The notes under the pieces: generated by a model
Told to the model about the DNA's origin: nothing
Seen by the model: the letters and a program-made list of their open reading frames with translations, nothing else
Databases searched by the model: none
Position numbers and translations under genes: made by a program
Source of the DNA: Argyresthia goedartella
Taxonomy: Eukaryota > Arthropoda > Insecta > Lepidoptera > Argyresthiidae
Direction of reading: 5' to 3'
Length of the DNA stretch: 64,000 nt
Assembly (NCBI GenBank): GCA_949825045.1
Contig: OX463809.1
Span: 6,413,501 to 6,477,500 of the forward strand
In this document: one piece after another, positions 1 through 10,492 of the stretch
Layout: the number at the start of each line of letters is the position of its first letter
Position numbering within the stretch: position 1 is the stretch's first letter

Positions 1-290
1 CGACCATAAACAGATTGAGATTCGGCCATGGCCAGATCCGTACTCACCTGAGAAGACTCAACCTGGTTGATGACTCCAAATGCACGTACTGTGGTGAAGA
101 CGAAGCAGATTTAGAACACATTATTTTCAAATGTAAACAGTTTGGCATACAGAGACTGATTCTTGTCAGCGAATTAGAAGACGTTTGTAGAGATGTACCT
201 GTGCCTTCAAGTCTCCAAGAACTTTTAAAACTTCCAATATTTTTCAGTCCTCTATACAAATTCATCATAAACACTGTAAATAATCTATAA
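1..290 (+). pseudogene. LINE ORF2 C-terminus (R1/I/jockey-like), cut by window start
   Basis: An open frame enters from before base 1 and stops at 288-290, giving about 96 residues. It shows the C-terminal zinc-knuckle pattern of R1/I/jockey-type LINE ORF2 proteins: an RFGHG..R.HL segment, then C-x2-C, H and C spaced as in CTYCGEDEADLEHIIFKC (residues about 27-44). In those elements this knuckle follows the reverse transcriptase and is thought to bind nucleic acid. There is no in-frame ATG because the RT domain lies outside the window. Bases 291-421 are AT-rich and end in an A-rich run (about 408-421), as expected for the 3' UTR and tail of a plus-strand LINE. Confidence 0.8.
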
Positions 291-421
291 ATTTAGTGAT
301 AAATTATAATAAGTGAATACGATGATTGATATGAATAATAGTGAATTGAATAATTTGTTTGACGATTTGGTCCAAAAGGAATTTTATCTAGGGCCGTGAA
401 ACTCATTAAAAGAAAAAAAAA
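291..421 (+). repeat. LINE 3' UTR and A-rich tail
   Basis: This AT-rich sequence directly follows the LINE stop codon and ends in an A-dominated run before unrelated DNA. It is read as the 3' UTR and tail of the preceding LINE. Confidence 0.5.
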
Positions 422-820
422 ATTGATCATGCGATCAATCATTCAAATTTAGCAAGACAAGTTTGAAATTTGATTCATTCAATATTCGATCGTTCCACTG
501 TGCACACGTTTTCTCTGCTCCCATTTCCTACATGAATAAATTAAATCAAAGTCTAATTTTGAGGTTAAAATTTGATCGTATAGCCGAACAGGTGCTTCAT
601 CTCTAAAATATATAAAGAGGCCCACTTACAAGATTAACCGCTGAGTTATCAACTTTGATGCTTAAATATTTATCGGTAGCGCTGAGTTAAATAAATTGCT
701 GTTTGTGAATTGGCACTGGATGTTAAATATTCGTTTGCGGTAGTAAAGTTTTGATGCTGCACTTATAAATAATATCATTAAAATATATATTTAAGTCATA
801 ATTGCCCATTAGACTCGAAA
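422..820. other. gene-less stretch
   Basis: AT-rich DNA with no frame or repeat I recognise. A short palindrome (TTGATC-ATGC-GATCAA) lies just after the LINE tail. Confidence 0.4.
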
Positions 821-1225
821 AGAAGGCCATGGACACCACAATACTACCCACTGTGCTTTGCGGTTGTCAAACCTGGCTCTTTACTGCAGAAATGATTCGG
901 AAAGTAGGTAATACGTAATTCAGAATGACAGCCGAAAGAAGTATGGCGGTATGGAGTGACACTGAGAGAGAGGAAAAGAAACTGATACATAAAAGATCAC
1001 AAGAAAGTTATAGATATCGCGAGGCTTATGTGTCGACTAAAGCGGGGGTGGGCTGGATATTTAGCAAAAACGACAGAAGGGAGATGGAAAAGATCCTGCA
1101 ATGGTACCCAAGAGGAACGACGAGACAACGAAGACGCCCGCGCGCGACGTCTCTGGCGGGACGACATAGTGGAAGTCGCAGGAAGTACGTGGAGAAAACT
1201 GGCTAAAGACAGAAACGAATTTTAA
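821..1225 (+). pseudogene. RTE-type LINE ORF2 C-terminus, degraded
   Basis: The plus strand shows the end of an RTE-clade reverse transcriptase in more than one frame. Around 825-870 is a TTILPTVLCGCQTW-like segment (thumb region, usually LYGSETW). From about 1028 to 1225 another frame reads RLKRGWAGYLAK followed by RLWRDDIVEVAGSTWRKLAK, the typical RTE ending (W.WAGH.AR, then RW.DD....G..W...A.DR..W). A stop after GNT (about 918) and at least one frameshift break it. The EN and RT core are absent, so this is a 5'-truncated dead copy. Confidence 0.75.
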
Positions 1226-1255
1226 TTATTTTATTGCTATCGCATAAGAATTTTT

Positions 1256-1690
1256 ATCTACATACGTATCATAAACCCTCTTTACTGCGTTCAAAAACCG
1301 CACGTTACGATCAGCATTATGTTAAACTACTTGGTAAAAACTCGTTTGGTATCTGGAAAACTACACATAATGGTCATTATGTGTAGTTTTTCTACATATA
1401 ATGACATTCAAATTTCGAACGCCGACGCCCACCCGCGTGAAGTTGGTACTACAGAACAAGCTAAATAACTGCAGAGCCACAATGCCGGGCAAACATGCGG
1501 TTCCTGAACACATCAAAGAGAGCTTATGATATGTGTGTAGATAAACTAGTGTATGTAACTGTACATAATTAGGCATTAAAACTCTCGAGTGATATTATTA
1601 TGAAACTCATCCTTCGGCTCGTTTTATAAACCAACTCTCGAGTTTTAATGCCACCCATTATGCAGCAGTCACATAAACTACTATTAAACT
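1256..1690. repeat. interspersed repeat family E, copy 1, with terminal hairpin
   Basis: About 290 bp (1256-1546) recurs at 43496-43816, 49530-49835 and 56518-56837. Shared landmarks are ACGTATCATAAACCCTCTTT, CCGCACGTTA and GTTCCTGAACACATCAAA. The tail holds a perfect 19-bp inverted repeat (1572-1590 with 1634-1652), a structure expected of a MITE or other hairpin-ended non-autonomous element. The short ORFs across it look accidental, since frames are not kept between copies. Confidence 0.65.
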
Positions 1691-2018
1691 ATTTATTTTT
1701 ATCAAATGTTGGCTGTAAGCATGATGTGAGCGTAATTAATTTCCTTTTTTTTAGATTATTATTATGAGAACTAAGAGGATTTTTATCTTATCTTACATAG
1801 CTTTGAGCCTACGGTAGGAAGCTCCTGAGTCCTGAAATCATAAGCTCATTGCTGTAGTGAAGTTAGTGAAATAAGAAATAAAACGCCAAGTCTCAGTAGT
1901 TTGGTGATGCAATACCACTGGACTACTGATCCGAAATGTCGGGTATTGGGTTGATACTATGGGATTCAATGTTTGTTTGGACATGTGAGTATTTGTAAAT
2001 AAGTAACTAATACATATA
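1691..2018. other. gene-less stretch
   Basis: No coding frame, repeat or RNA gene recognised. Confidence 0.4.
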
Positions 2019-2430
2019 CTATGCCATTACATAAGATTTGCCTAAAAAAAGTCCACTTATATAAACATTGGATAACGTGTAGGTGACAGGAAAAACATGA
2101 GGAACTTGAGTTTTGGGTTTATTTTCGTGTAATACTGGCGTTATCTCCAAGCAACATGCCTTAATTATTTTGGAAGATTTACCATCAACTGCATTGGTAT
2201 TGTTGAGCGACATTATTAGTTTAAATGCAACGTTACTATGGTTTGAGAAAAATACTTTCACTGGCCCGCTGACTTCCGCCGGTGAGAGCCAAGTCATGGT
2301 TAATCTTATTTGAGATTTTTATAAAGTAATCATTGAGTGTTTGAACTATTCTAGTTGCTTCCTGAACTTGAAGTACCATCATGATTAATTTGATGTATAA
2401 AATGTGATGCATGTTGATTTCCTGATTCAT
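2019..2430 (-). pseudogene. LINE ORF2 fragment between EN and RT, degraded
   Basis: Two overlapping minus-strand frames together resemble the linker and RT entry of jockey/CR1-type LINEs. One (2236-2430) reads LNDYFIKISNKI...ESIFLKP, like the DYF..v...l.....S.fl.P linker. The other (2019-2297) reads FKLIMSLNNTNAVDGKSSKI, like the i.sLkn..a.G.D.is motif that opens the RT domain. The frame change near 2240-2290 shows decay. Motifs A-D are absent, so only a 5' piece of the RT remains. Confidence 0.6.
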
Positions 2431-3221
2431 TTTTTACTACATTCCATGATGCCCTACATTTATTTTTATATGGAAGGACCAGAAGCAATGTTTGAGCCGG
2501 AACGTAAAACATTGTTTATCTGTGTTAATTTACTTAAACAGCAACAATTGTAACATAAACGTTGTATGAAGTGGGTGTTTATTTTTGTAGGTACAGGTTT
2601 CGAAGCAAATGATTTTCGTGATAAAAAGATATTAATTATTCTGAAACACAAACAAACCATCATTGTAAGTAATTATCAAAACGAAAATATGTTTACTATC
2701 GTCGTTTACTGGCATTTGCGTGTTTTTCATCACTTTCAGCTGCGTAGGGTATTTTTTATAATGTTTAAGTAGTATACTTAAATTGTGTTTGGATTAGGTT
2801 TTCGGCATCAGCGTTTCAAAGATAAACTACAACGCAGTTTTATTGATATGGCATAATACTTGTGTTTTGTCATAATTAAGAGGAAAATAAATATATAAAC
2901 ATATAAATTTTGTAGGCTCAAAAAAACAAAACTGAGATCCACTGAATTTTAACCCAAGCGCGATAGTAGGCAGTCCGCGGCCAAATCGCATTTAGATAGG
3001 TATATATTAAATCTTTCATACATTATTCCTTTTCTTATATGGGTTGGCAGTGGTACACTCCCTTGACAGGGATTAACCTTAAACAAAATTGAAGAGGGTC
3101 TCCCCTCCATACAAGCAATGCTGTTTTTCCTGGACGCTCCAGAACCATTCGTGTACGATTCCAACTTGCGCTTCGCCGGTTGTTAGTCTAAGCCGTACAC
3201 GGACCGCGCCACAACCGCGCT
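2431..3221. other. gene-less stretch
   Basis: No convincing coding region. Around 3030-3060 there is a short stretch (ATGGGTTGGCAGTGGTACA) resembling the body of SINE family B seen elsewhere, too short to call. Confidence 0.35.
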
Positions 3222-3586
3222 ATGAAACTCAAAACTCAAAAACTCAAAACGTTTATTCTGTAAATAGGCCACAAGGGCACTTACACATGTCATTTCATTT
3301 CATTTTTTACAGAACATTTGGTATTATTATTAGAAAAAAATAAAGTACTTAATTATTGTTTCTGAGAGATGTAAAGAGTCTCAAATGTCATAATAAAATA
3401 ATTAAAATATAAATAACAGAGATGTATAGTCTCTTTAGTGAATAATACAATGATGATAGGAGATGTAAATGGTCCCCACAGTCAAGAGTTGTATAATTAA
3501 ATTAATCTTTGTAGGTGTAAAAGGCCTCCAAGTGTCCAGTAAAAGAAACTCTGGCAGTGAGGATGCTCACAATTAATTAGAACAAT

Positions 3587-6450
3587 TCAGTCCCAAGCAT
3601 TTTTATCGTCTATGTACTCTTTAATACTGTAGTAAGCTTTAGAAATAAGCCTTTGCTTGATGTATTTCTTGAACTTATTAATTGATAGATCTGTCAAAGT
3701 GCTTGGGAGTTTATTGTAAAATCTTACACAATTACCCTTGAACGAGTTTTTTATTTTATGAAGCCGAGTAGTGGGCACTGCAAGTTTGTCCTTGTTTCTA
3801 GTATTAAAGTTATGTATATCACAGTTTCTTCGAAAGTTAACAATTTTCTTATGGACATACATAATATTCTCGTAAATATATTGACTATGGACTGTCAATA
3901 TATTTACTTCTTTAAACTTATTTCTAAGAGAATCTCTATTATTCATTTTATAAATCGCACGAACAGCCCGCTTCTGCAGCACAAAAATAGTATTTATGTC
4001 AGCAGCACTGCCCCAGAGCAGAATACCGTAGGACATAATACTATGAAAATAACTAAAATGAACTAATCTGGCTGTTTTTAAATCTGTCAAGTGACGGATT
4101 TTCCTGCATGTAAAAGCTGCAGAGCTCAGTCTGTTCGATAGCTTATCAATATGTGGACCCCATTGGAGTTTGGAATCCAACGTTATACCTAGAAACACTG
4201 TGCTGGTTACCAATTCCAATTCCTCATTTTTAATTGTTATACATGTCTGATTATTTTTAACGTTAGTAGTAAGAAACTTAACACATTTAGTCTTTTTCTC
4301 ATTTAATAGCAAATTATTAACATTAAACCAATTTACCACTCTTGATATGGTATTGTTCACGTGATCATCATTAGCGTGTTGGTTTCGCTTTGTTTTAAAA
4401 ATAAGTGAGGTGTCATCAGCAAACAGTACCATATCATGACAGTCCCTTCCTAGATAGGGTAAGTCGTTTATATAGATGAGGAATAGGATGGGTCCCAATA
4501 TTGAGCCATGTGGCACGCCCAAAGAAACCAATGATCCTGGTGATCGTTCTCCGTTTACGTCTACCCTTTGTATTCTTCCGTTCAGATAAGATTTTAACAA
4601 ATTCAATGACGTGTCTCTAACTCCATAATGATGTAATTTCCTGATCAATGTTTCATGACAAACGCAATCAAAAGCCTTAGATAAGTCACAAAAAATGCCT
4701 AGGGCATCTTGTGACTCTTCCCAGGCATCAAAAATACTTTCAATGAACTGAATTCCGGCATCTGTTGTTGAACGACCGCGAGTGAATCCAAACTGTTTGT
4801 TATGCATTAGCTTATTTGATTCAAAATGATGTAATAGCTGTGATAAGATTAATTTCTCAAAAATTTTACTAAAAGTTGGTAGTATTGATATAGGTCTGAA
4901 ATTGGTGGGGTCTTGAGTACTACCTGCTTTGAAGAGGGGAATTATCTTACTTTGTTTCATTAAATCAGGAAATTCACCGCAGTCTATACAATTGTTGAAA
5001 ATGACCGCTAGGTCAGGTGCAATTAATTCGATCAGGGATTTAACGACGTGAACAGAGAGTCCCCAAAGATCATTGGTTTTCTTAACATTTATCAATTTAA
5101 ATGCCTTTACGACATCTGAACTTGTGACGTGCTTAAAATTCAAGTATGAAGCACACTCTGAGACATTATCTTTTAATATTGCAATAGCAGACAAAGGTGA
5201 CGAATTTAAATACTTAGTCGTGGAAGCCGGTGCATTAGTAAAAAACGATTCAAATTCAGTTGCAACTTCTAAGCTAGAACTCGTAAGCTGTCCATTGATT
5301 TTTAGTTCGTAATCGTGACTCGCTTTTTTACTACGGCCGGCCTCCTCATTAATTATTTTCCAAGTCGTTTTTATAACATCGGAACTATTCTTAATTTTAC
5401 TACTCAGAAAATTACGTTTAGCTGTATGACAGTCTAATTTAAATTGTTTGGAGAACTATTTGACTTGTTCTTTAAATTCGTCACTCATGTTGAACCGTCG
5501 TTCCTCATACAATGCATACAATGCTTGCCTGCGTTTATGCAACTCTGCAGTAGCCCACGTACTAAAGTCGTTTGAATCACTAACCACAACCGATTTTGAA
5601 GTGAATATCGCGCTGTACTGTTTCATAAAGGTTTCAAAGAATAAGTTATACATTATATTAGGAGACTGTTCAGCAGCCAAAAACGGTAGTTCCTGGGCTA
5701 AAGAGTATCTCATTCTTTCTAACCGGTCAGCAGTTATTGGCACAAACGAAATTTTCTTTTTAATGACAGGTTCTCTAATAGAATCAAATTGAAATAATTG
5801 ACCTAAATGATCTGAATCCAATTCACTGATAACAATTTTACTGATTGGAATAACATCAGTAAAAATGTTGTCAATGCATGTAGCACTAGTAGCAGTCACT
5901 CTTGTTGGCTCCATAAATAAATGGCTAAGCCTAAATGATGAGAAAACATTTATCAATCTAACGCTGAGAGTAGTTCTTTCTAATAGATTAACATTAAAGT
6001 CACCACATATAATTAATCGTTTCGTACTGTGTGATGAAATAGTTAGGACGGATTCCATTATTTTCTCGAACATTTCAAAGTCGCTCAAGGGTGGCCTATA
6101 GACACATATAACGATGAACTGTTCTAATTCCACAGCTGCAAGTTCTATAGTTCGTTCAACAGATAAGGAAACAATGTCCTTACGTTCCTTGAATTTCATA
6201 TGATTGTTTAGTATGATTAATGCCCCACCATGTATTGAATTAAGTCTGGTGAACGAACTACCAACCTGGTGATCTTTAAAGCTAAACATAATTTCATTAA
6301 TAGTTAACCAGTGCTCTGTTATGCACAAAATGTCAATTTTATTACAATTTAAAAATAACTCTATTTGTAGATCTTTGCCTCTAATACATTGAATATTCTG
6401 ATGAACCAGGCTTATATACTTAGCATGTGAGCTTCCCTTATTCTTAGGGT
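3587..6450 (-). pseudogene. element 1 ORF2: endonuclease-reverse transcriptase with one in-frame stop
   Basis: One minus-strand frame runs from about 6450 to a stop at 3587-3589, broken only by a TAG at 5456-5458. The N-terminal half (6328-5456) is an apurinic-like endonuclease: ITEHWL, VYRPP, ICGDFNVNL and SDH. The C-terminal half (below 5455) is a reverse transcriptase: NFRPISILPTFSKIFEKLI, QFGFTRGRSTTDA, motif A FCDLSKAFDCV, motif B GVPHGSILGP and catalytic VLFADDTSLIF. It ends in the YYSIKEYIDDKNAWD-type tail of this family. Motif B reads PHGS where PQGS is usual. No ATG is visible at the 5' end because element 2 interrupts it there. It would nick target DNA and copy its own RNA at the nick, but this copy is dead. 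Confidence 0.85.
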
Positions 6451-6903
6451 TTTCTAATATACTAGATAAGATAAGATAAGATAAGAATCCGTTTATTCAC
6501 TGTTAAGACACACAGGTATGGTTCACAAAAAAGTAAAAAAAAAAGCAAAAATGACCAGATTCCCCATGCGGTGTGCACCGCAACAGCGAATGGGTTCCGA
6601 CTCAGCATGTGCTGCGGGACTTGCAGCAAGTCCCGCAGCGCTGATATTCTGTCGGCACCTAAATATCGTGCGTGGGTATTATATATGGATGGGTGTTATA
6701 TAACCTATTTTATTAAAACAACATATAAATTCCTACGTAGAGAGTGAAATAAATAAATGAATAAACAAAAATAACTTGTGTGCATTGTGAAAATATATAA
6801 AGTACATAAAAGTATCAGTATCATCCGACTTTAAAACCACAGGGTAACATTATAAAACAAAACACGAGTAACGCGAGTAACGTGAGAGCTCACCGGAACC
6901 GAG

Positions 6904-9723
6904 TCAAACACTTGACTTTTGAAGTGTTAAAAAATGTTTTTTACACATTATTTTAAAATGAGCTATAGACATTAGATCACGGATTGGTGGCGGCAGATTG
7001 TTCCAGCACTTCGTAGCCAAATATCTGAAACTGCCCCGAAAAGCAGCAGACCCGTGACGGGGGATCAACAGTAGGCTCGAGGTGGTCCTAGGCTGGTGAT
7101 GGTGTGGATGTCGCCAGGTAAGTTTTTCGTATAGATAGTCGGGCGTTTTGCGCTTTATTACACCAAATAGGAGCGAGGCCAGATGAAGGTCCCGTCTGCC
7201 GGCTATCTTAAGTATGTTGGCATTGTTAAGGAAGGGTGTTACGTGCCCGCGTGAAGGAATAAGGAAACAAAATCTCGCACATGCATTTTGAACCCTTTGG
7301 ACCAGCCGTTGAGTTCGTTTGAAAAGACAGGGTCCATATACTGATATGCCATAATTTAGCTTTGATAAGACCAAGGACTCGCACAGCGAGATGCGCATTT
7401 GCTCGCTTAGAAAGCATCTTATCTTATATAATATACTAAGCCTATAGAAACAGTTCTTGACCATTTCAAGAACATGTTTCTCAAAGCGAAGCTCTTGGTC
7501 CATTATAAGTCCAAGGTTGCGAGCCTCATTTACACGCTCAACCAAGACACCCGCGATTGAAATTTGTGGGTTTAGGTTTGTAAGTGTCTTGATTTGATTT
7601 TTTGATCCTAAAATCATGTATTTTGACTTAGCTGGGTTCAGGACCAAAGCGTTCCTAACAGCCCAGGCGCCCACCCTATCTAAATCATTATTAATATGGA
7701 TAACATTGTCATTAAAATTGTCATTATTTAAATCAGTATAAATTTGTAGGTCATCTGCATAAATGTGATATTTGCAATGAGTAATGCATTTTATGATATC
7801 AGCACTGTAAATAATAAATAATAGAGGCCCCAATATGGTACCTTGGGGGACACCCCTATCAGTACAGGTGATTTGCGATTCATCACAGGAGCCATCATTC
7901 TTCCTTAAAACCACCTGCTGACTACGATTCGTAAGGTAACTTTCGAACCATCTCACCGCGGCCGTGTCAAACCCATAATAACTAAGTTTAGAAAGCAACA
8001 TACACGAATTGATTGAGTCAAAAGCCCTAGAAAAATCTAAGAGGGTTAGGATAGTGCCATTTCCGGTATCTTGAGCCGCAAGTATATTATCTACGACATC
8101 AAGCAGGGCAGTCGTGGTACTCCGGTTCTTTCTAAATCCAGACTGTAGCTTGGGTAATATATGGTTTATTTCCGCAAATGAGACGACCTGATTATAAACA
8201 ATCTTTTCAAGAATCTTAGATAAATACGGAAGAATGCTGATAGGACGCAAGTCGGATACACGTTGTGGATAATTATTTTTTGGGATCGGCCGCACGACAG
8301 CATTCTTCCAGTGAGTGGGGAAAGTGGCCGTAGTAAGAGATTTGTTTACAATATTGGTGATAATTTTAAGAGTTTGCGGTAACGTCAGTATTATCATGCT
8401 CATGGTAATGTGATCAGCACCACAAGCGTTAGAACTCATTTTGCAAATTATTTTACCGATAGCATGCTCATTTACTGGTTGAAGCTGGAAGACAGCAGGG
8501 CCATGTCTGTGAAACTCAAAGAAAGTGAGATCTGAAATCTTAACAGAGTTGACCCCTGGAATATTTAAAAAGTGCATATTCATTTCGTCGGGAGTCCCAA
8601 TGTTATCAGGAATATCATTAGTTTTCTTGAAATTTGGTAATGTAGTATCTCTAAGTTTTTTCCACAATAATTTAGGGTTATGGAAGTTTTTGTTAATATT
8701 TTCGTCGAAAAATGCTTTCTTCTCCGCGAATAAACTAGTATTAACTAAATGTTTTAGTGACTTATATTCTTGCCGATGAGATTCAGATTTTGACTGCTTA
8801 TAACGGTCGTGAGCCTTGTTACGAAGCTTCATCATGTACCTGACATTGCTGGTCAACCATGGCATGGGTTTATTCTTTATAACCATTGTTTTTAAAGGGG
8901 CAAATTTGTCAAACAACTCAATAATGCATTTTTCAAAAGCATCTAACATAAGATCAACATTTGTATGTTCCAAGATAGCGTCCCAATTAAATTTATTTAA
9001 ATAGTCGTTGAAACACGGCATATCAATATCTTTTAGAGGTCTGTACGTAATCTTACGCGGTTGATATTTATCCCTTTTTAACTTTAATTCCACTGTAACG
9101 AAAGCATGTGCACCGAGATCTGGTATATGCTCAACGGAAACTCCAGCCACATGTGCATTTGTGCAGACAAGATCGATCAATGTTGCGCTAGTATCGGTAA
9201 AATGCGTTGGCTCCGCTACACAGTTTACCAGTTTCGTGTACTCGAGAAACTGCCGCAACTTACGAGTCATTATGTTGTCATAATCACATAAATCAATATT
9301 GAAATCGCCAGTTAGAACTATACGATCAAATCTCGAAAATGATGTAATGGAGTCTGTAAGTGCATCCAAAAAGTCGTCTACTTTCATCCACTGCGGTCGA
9401 TATGCTGTACCTATAATAATTTTAGTTGAATTTACATTTAAGGAAAGCCACATTTGCTCGACTTTAGACTCTGATAGCGGGTGAGGGTAGGCCCTTGCTT
9501 TTAAACCTAGCTTAATGTAAAATGCGACACCACCGCTGCGAGCCTGTCTAACATCGAGCGGGCGGGCCAGATGACGTAATCTGTATCCCGGTATCACCGG
9601 TGCGCGCCCCACCTCGCCGTCCCTAAGCCAAGTCTCGTTCACCGCTAAGATATCGGGTGATCTCTGCAGCATAGCCACTGTGAGCTCATCGTGCCCTGTG
9701 TTCAAAGATCCCGCGTTCCACAA
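6904..9723 (-). CDS. element 2 ORF2: endonuclease-reverse transcriptase, 939 codons uninterrupted
   Basis: A continuous minus-strand frame encodes an endonuclease then a reverse transcriptase. Endonuclease landmarks: MWNAGSLN (start), VNETWL, AYRPQW, LTGDFNIDL and a terminal DLGAHAFV in place of the usual SDH. RT landmarks: LRPISILPYLSKILEKIV, LQSGFRKNRSTTTAL, motif A LLDFSRAFDSI, motif B RGVPQGTILGPLLF and catalytic IYADDLQIY. The length suits a complete jockey/CR1-group ORF2. The first M may not be the true start: the same frame stays open about 14 codons upstream (to a stop near 9767) without an ATG, so the native start codon may be mutated. The frame looks functional, but the element lacks most of ORF1. 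Confidence 0.88.
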   Translation of the reverse strand: MWNAGSLNTGHDELTVAMLQRSPDILAVNETWLRDGEVGRAPVIPGYRLRHLARPLDVRQARSGGVAFYIKLGLKARAYPHPLSESKVEQMWLSLNVNSTKIIIGTAYRPQWMKVDDFLDALTDSITSFSRFDRIVLTGDFNIDLCDYDNIMTRKLRQFLEYTKLVNCVAEPTHFTDTSATLIDLVCTNAHVAGVSVEHIPDLGAHAFVTVELKLKRDKYQPRKITYRPLKDIDMPCFNDYLNKFNWDAILEHTNVDLMLDAFEKCIIELFDKFAPLKTMVIKNKPMPWLTSNVRYMMKLRNKAHDRYKQSKSESHRQEYKSLKHLVNTSLFAEKKAFFDENINKNFHNPKLLWKKLRDTTLPNFKKTNDIPDNIGTPDEMNMHFLNIPGVNSVKISDLTFFEFHRHGPAVFQLQPVNEHAIGKIICKMSSNACGADHITMSMIILTLPQTLKIITNIVNKSLTTATFPTHWKNAVVRPIPKNNYPQRVSDLRPISILPYLSKILEKIVYNQVVSFAEINHILPKLQSGFRKNRSTTTALLDVVDNILAAQDTGNGTILTLLDFSRAFDSINSCMLLSKLSYYGFDTAAVRWFESYLTNRSQQVVLRKNDGSCDESQITCTDRGVPQGTILGPLLFIIYSADIIKCITHCKYHIYADDLQIYTDLNNDNFNDNVIHINNDLDRVGAWAVRNALVLNPAKSKYMILGSKNQIKTLTNLNPQISIAGVLVERVNEARNLGLIMDQELRFEKHVLEMVKNCFYRLSILYKIRCFLSEQMRISLCESLVLSKLNYGISVYGPCLFKRTQRLVQRVQNACARFCFLIPSRGHVTPFLNNANILKIAGRRDLHLASLLFGVIKRKTPDYLYEKLTWRHPHHHQPRTTSSLLLIPRHGSAAFRGSFRYLATKCWNNLPPPIRDLMSIAHFKIMCKKHFLTLQKSSV

Positions 9724-10230
9724 TGAAATTTTGATATGTTTGTTAGTCAGCTCTGTATTTGATAGTTAAAGCAATCCTGCGCAAATCGGTAAAAGACGGA
9801 TATTGATAAAATAATACGAATAAGTAAACTATAGTACAATAAATAGATAGTAGTAACATAATTTTGTAAGCGTGATTTGAGTGTGCAAATAGAAATAATA
9901 GAAGTGTTGTGTATGAGCTGCGTAACTTGCCCAGAAACCAGTTTTGCATGAGTCACAACAAGCCCATTAGCCGCCGCGTACGCACACCACATGGTGCCGT
10001 CGGTACAATACAGCGTAAAACTATATAAGAAGGAAATTGTTGAGTCGGCAATCGTATAACAAAGTGACTGGTTACAAATAACAATGAAACCTAAGAGTAA
10101 AATGGAAGAATGTTTGTGAAATGAAGGACATTGACATTGAGATAAAAGTACAAGTACGTAAATAACAAAAATGTGTTTTGAGATAGTGCAAAGTAAACAA
10201 TTCTGTGAAAGCAACAATACAGTAAGCTCG
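9724..10230 (-). other. element 2 region between ORF1 remnant and ORF2
   Basis: About 500 bp separate the ORF1 remnant from ORF2. A 173-codon minus frame crosses it (9747-10268), but it is hydrophobic, low-complexity and shows no known domain, so I do not call it a gene. The spacer is long for this LINE group and may include decayed ORF1 or UTR sequence. Confidence 0.45.
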
Positions 10231-10437
10231 TTACTTTGTGTTAGAACATGGGATGTCGGCAAAAACACGCTTCAAATCAGCCTCGCATCGGATGTATTGT
10301 ATTTTAGCTGACTTGGACTCTCTGGCTTGCACGAGACCATCCCTGGTCCATATAAATTGCCAACCCTGCTTCCCCAATTCACGGGCTTTGGCAAACAGGA
10401 CCCGGTTTTCTCTCGTGAGGCGCTCATTCACGTGCAT
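10231..10437 (-). pseudogene. element 2 ORF1 C-terminal remnant (FP25K-like fold)
   Basis: Sixty-eight codons reading LTRENRVLFAKARELGKQGW then QFIWTRDG resemble the basic C-terminal domain found in ORF1 proteins of many insect LINEs, which is similar to the C-terminus of baculovirus FP25K proteins. In intact elements this follows a coiled coil and helps bind element RNA. Stops lie immediately upstream, at the junction with element 1, so the N-terminal part was lost at insertion. Identification rests on pattern only. Confidence 0.55.
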
Positions 10438-10492
10438 TTTCTACTACTAGAACATATGTTGCCAGAGCCTGGGTCCTCTGTTGTCTTATGAA

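Larger units (their letters stand above)
6467..10444 (-). mobile_element. LINE element 2, nested in element 1, 5'-truncated
   Basis: The minus-strand element ends (3' side) in four TTATC-type repeats at about 6467-6487 and begins at about 10444 inside its own ORF1. TACTAGA occurs on both sides (6460-6466 and 10445-10451), a plausible 7-bp target-site duplication. It separates two halves of element 1 and therefore inserted later. Most of ORF1 is missing, the usual result of incomplete reverse transcription. Confidence 0.75.

Noticed and set aside
5448..6101. Plus-strand ORFs of 114 and 78 codons
   Set aside because: Opposite-strand shadows of element 1 ORF2.
9747..10268. 173-codon minus ORF
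   Set aside because: Hydrophobic, low complexity, overlaps the ORF1 remnant of element 2 in another frame and shows no domain; treated as chance.
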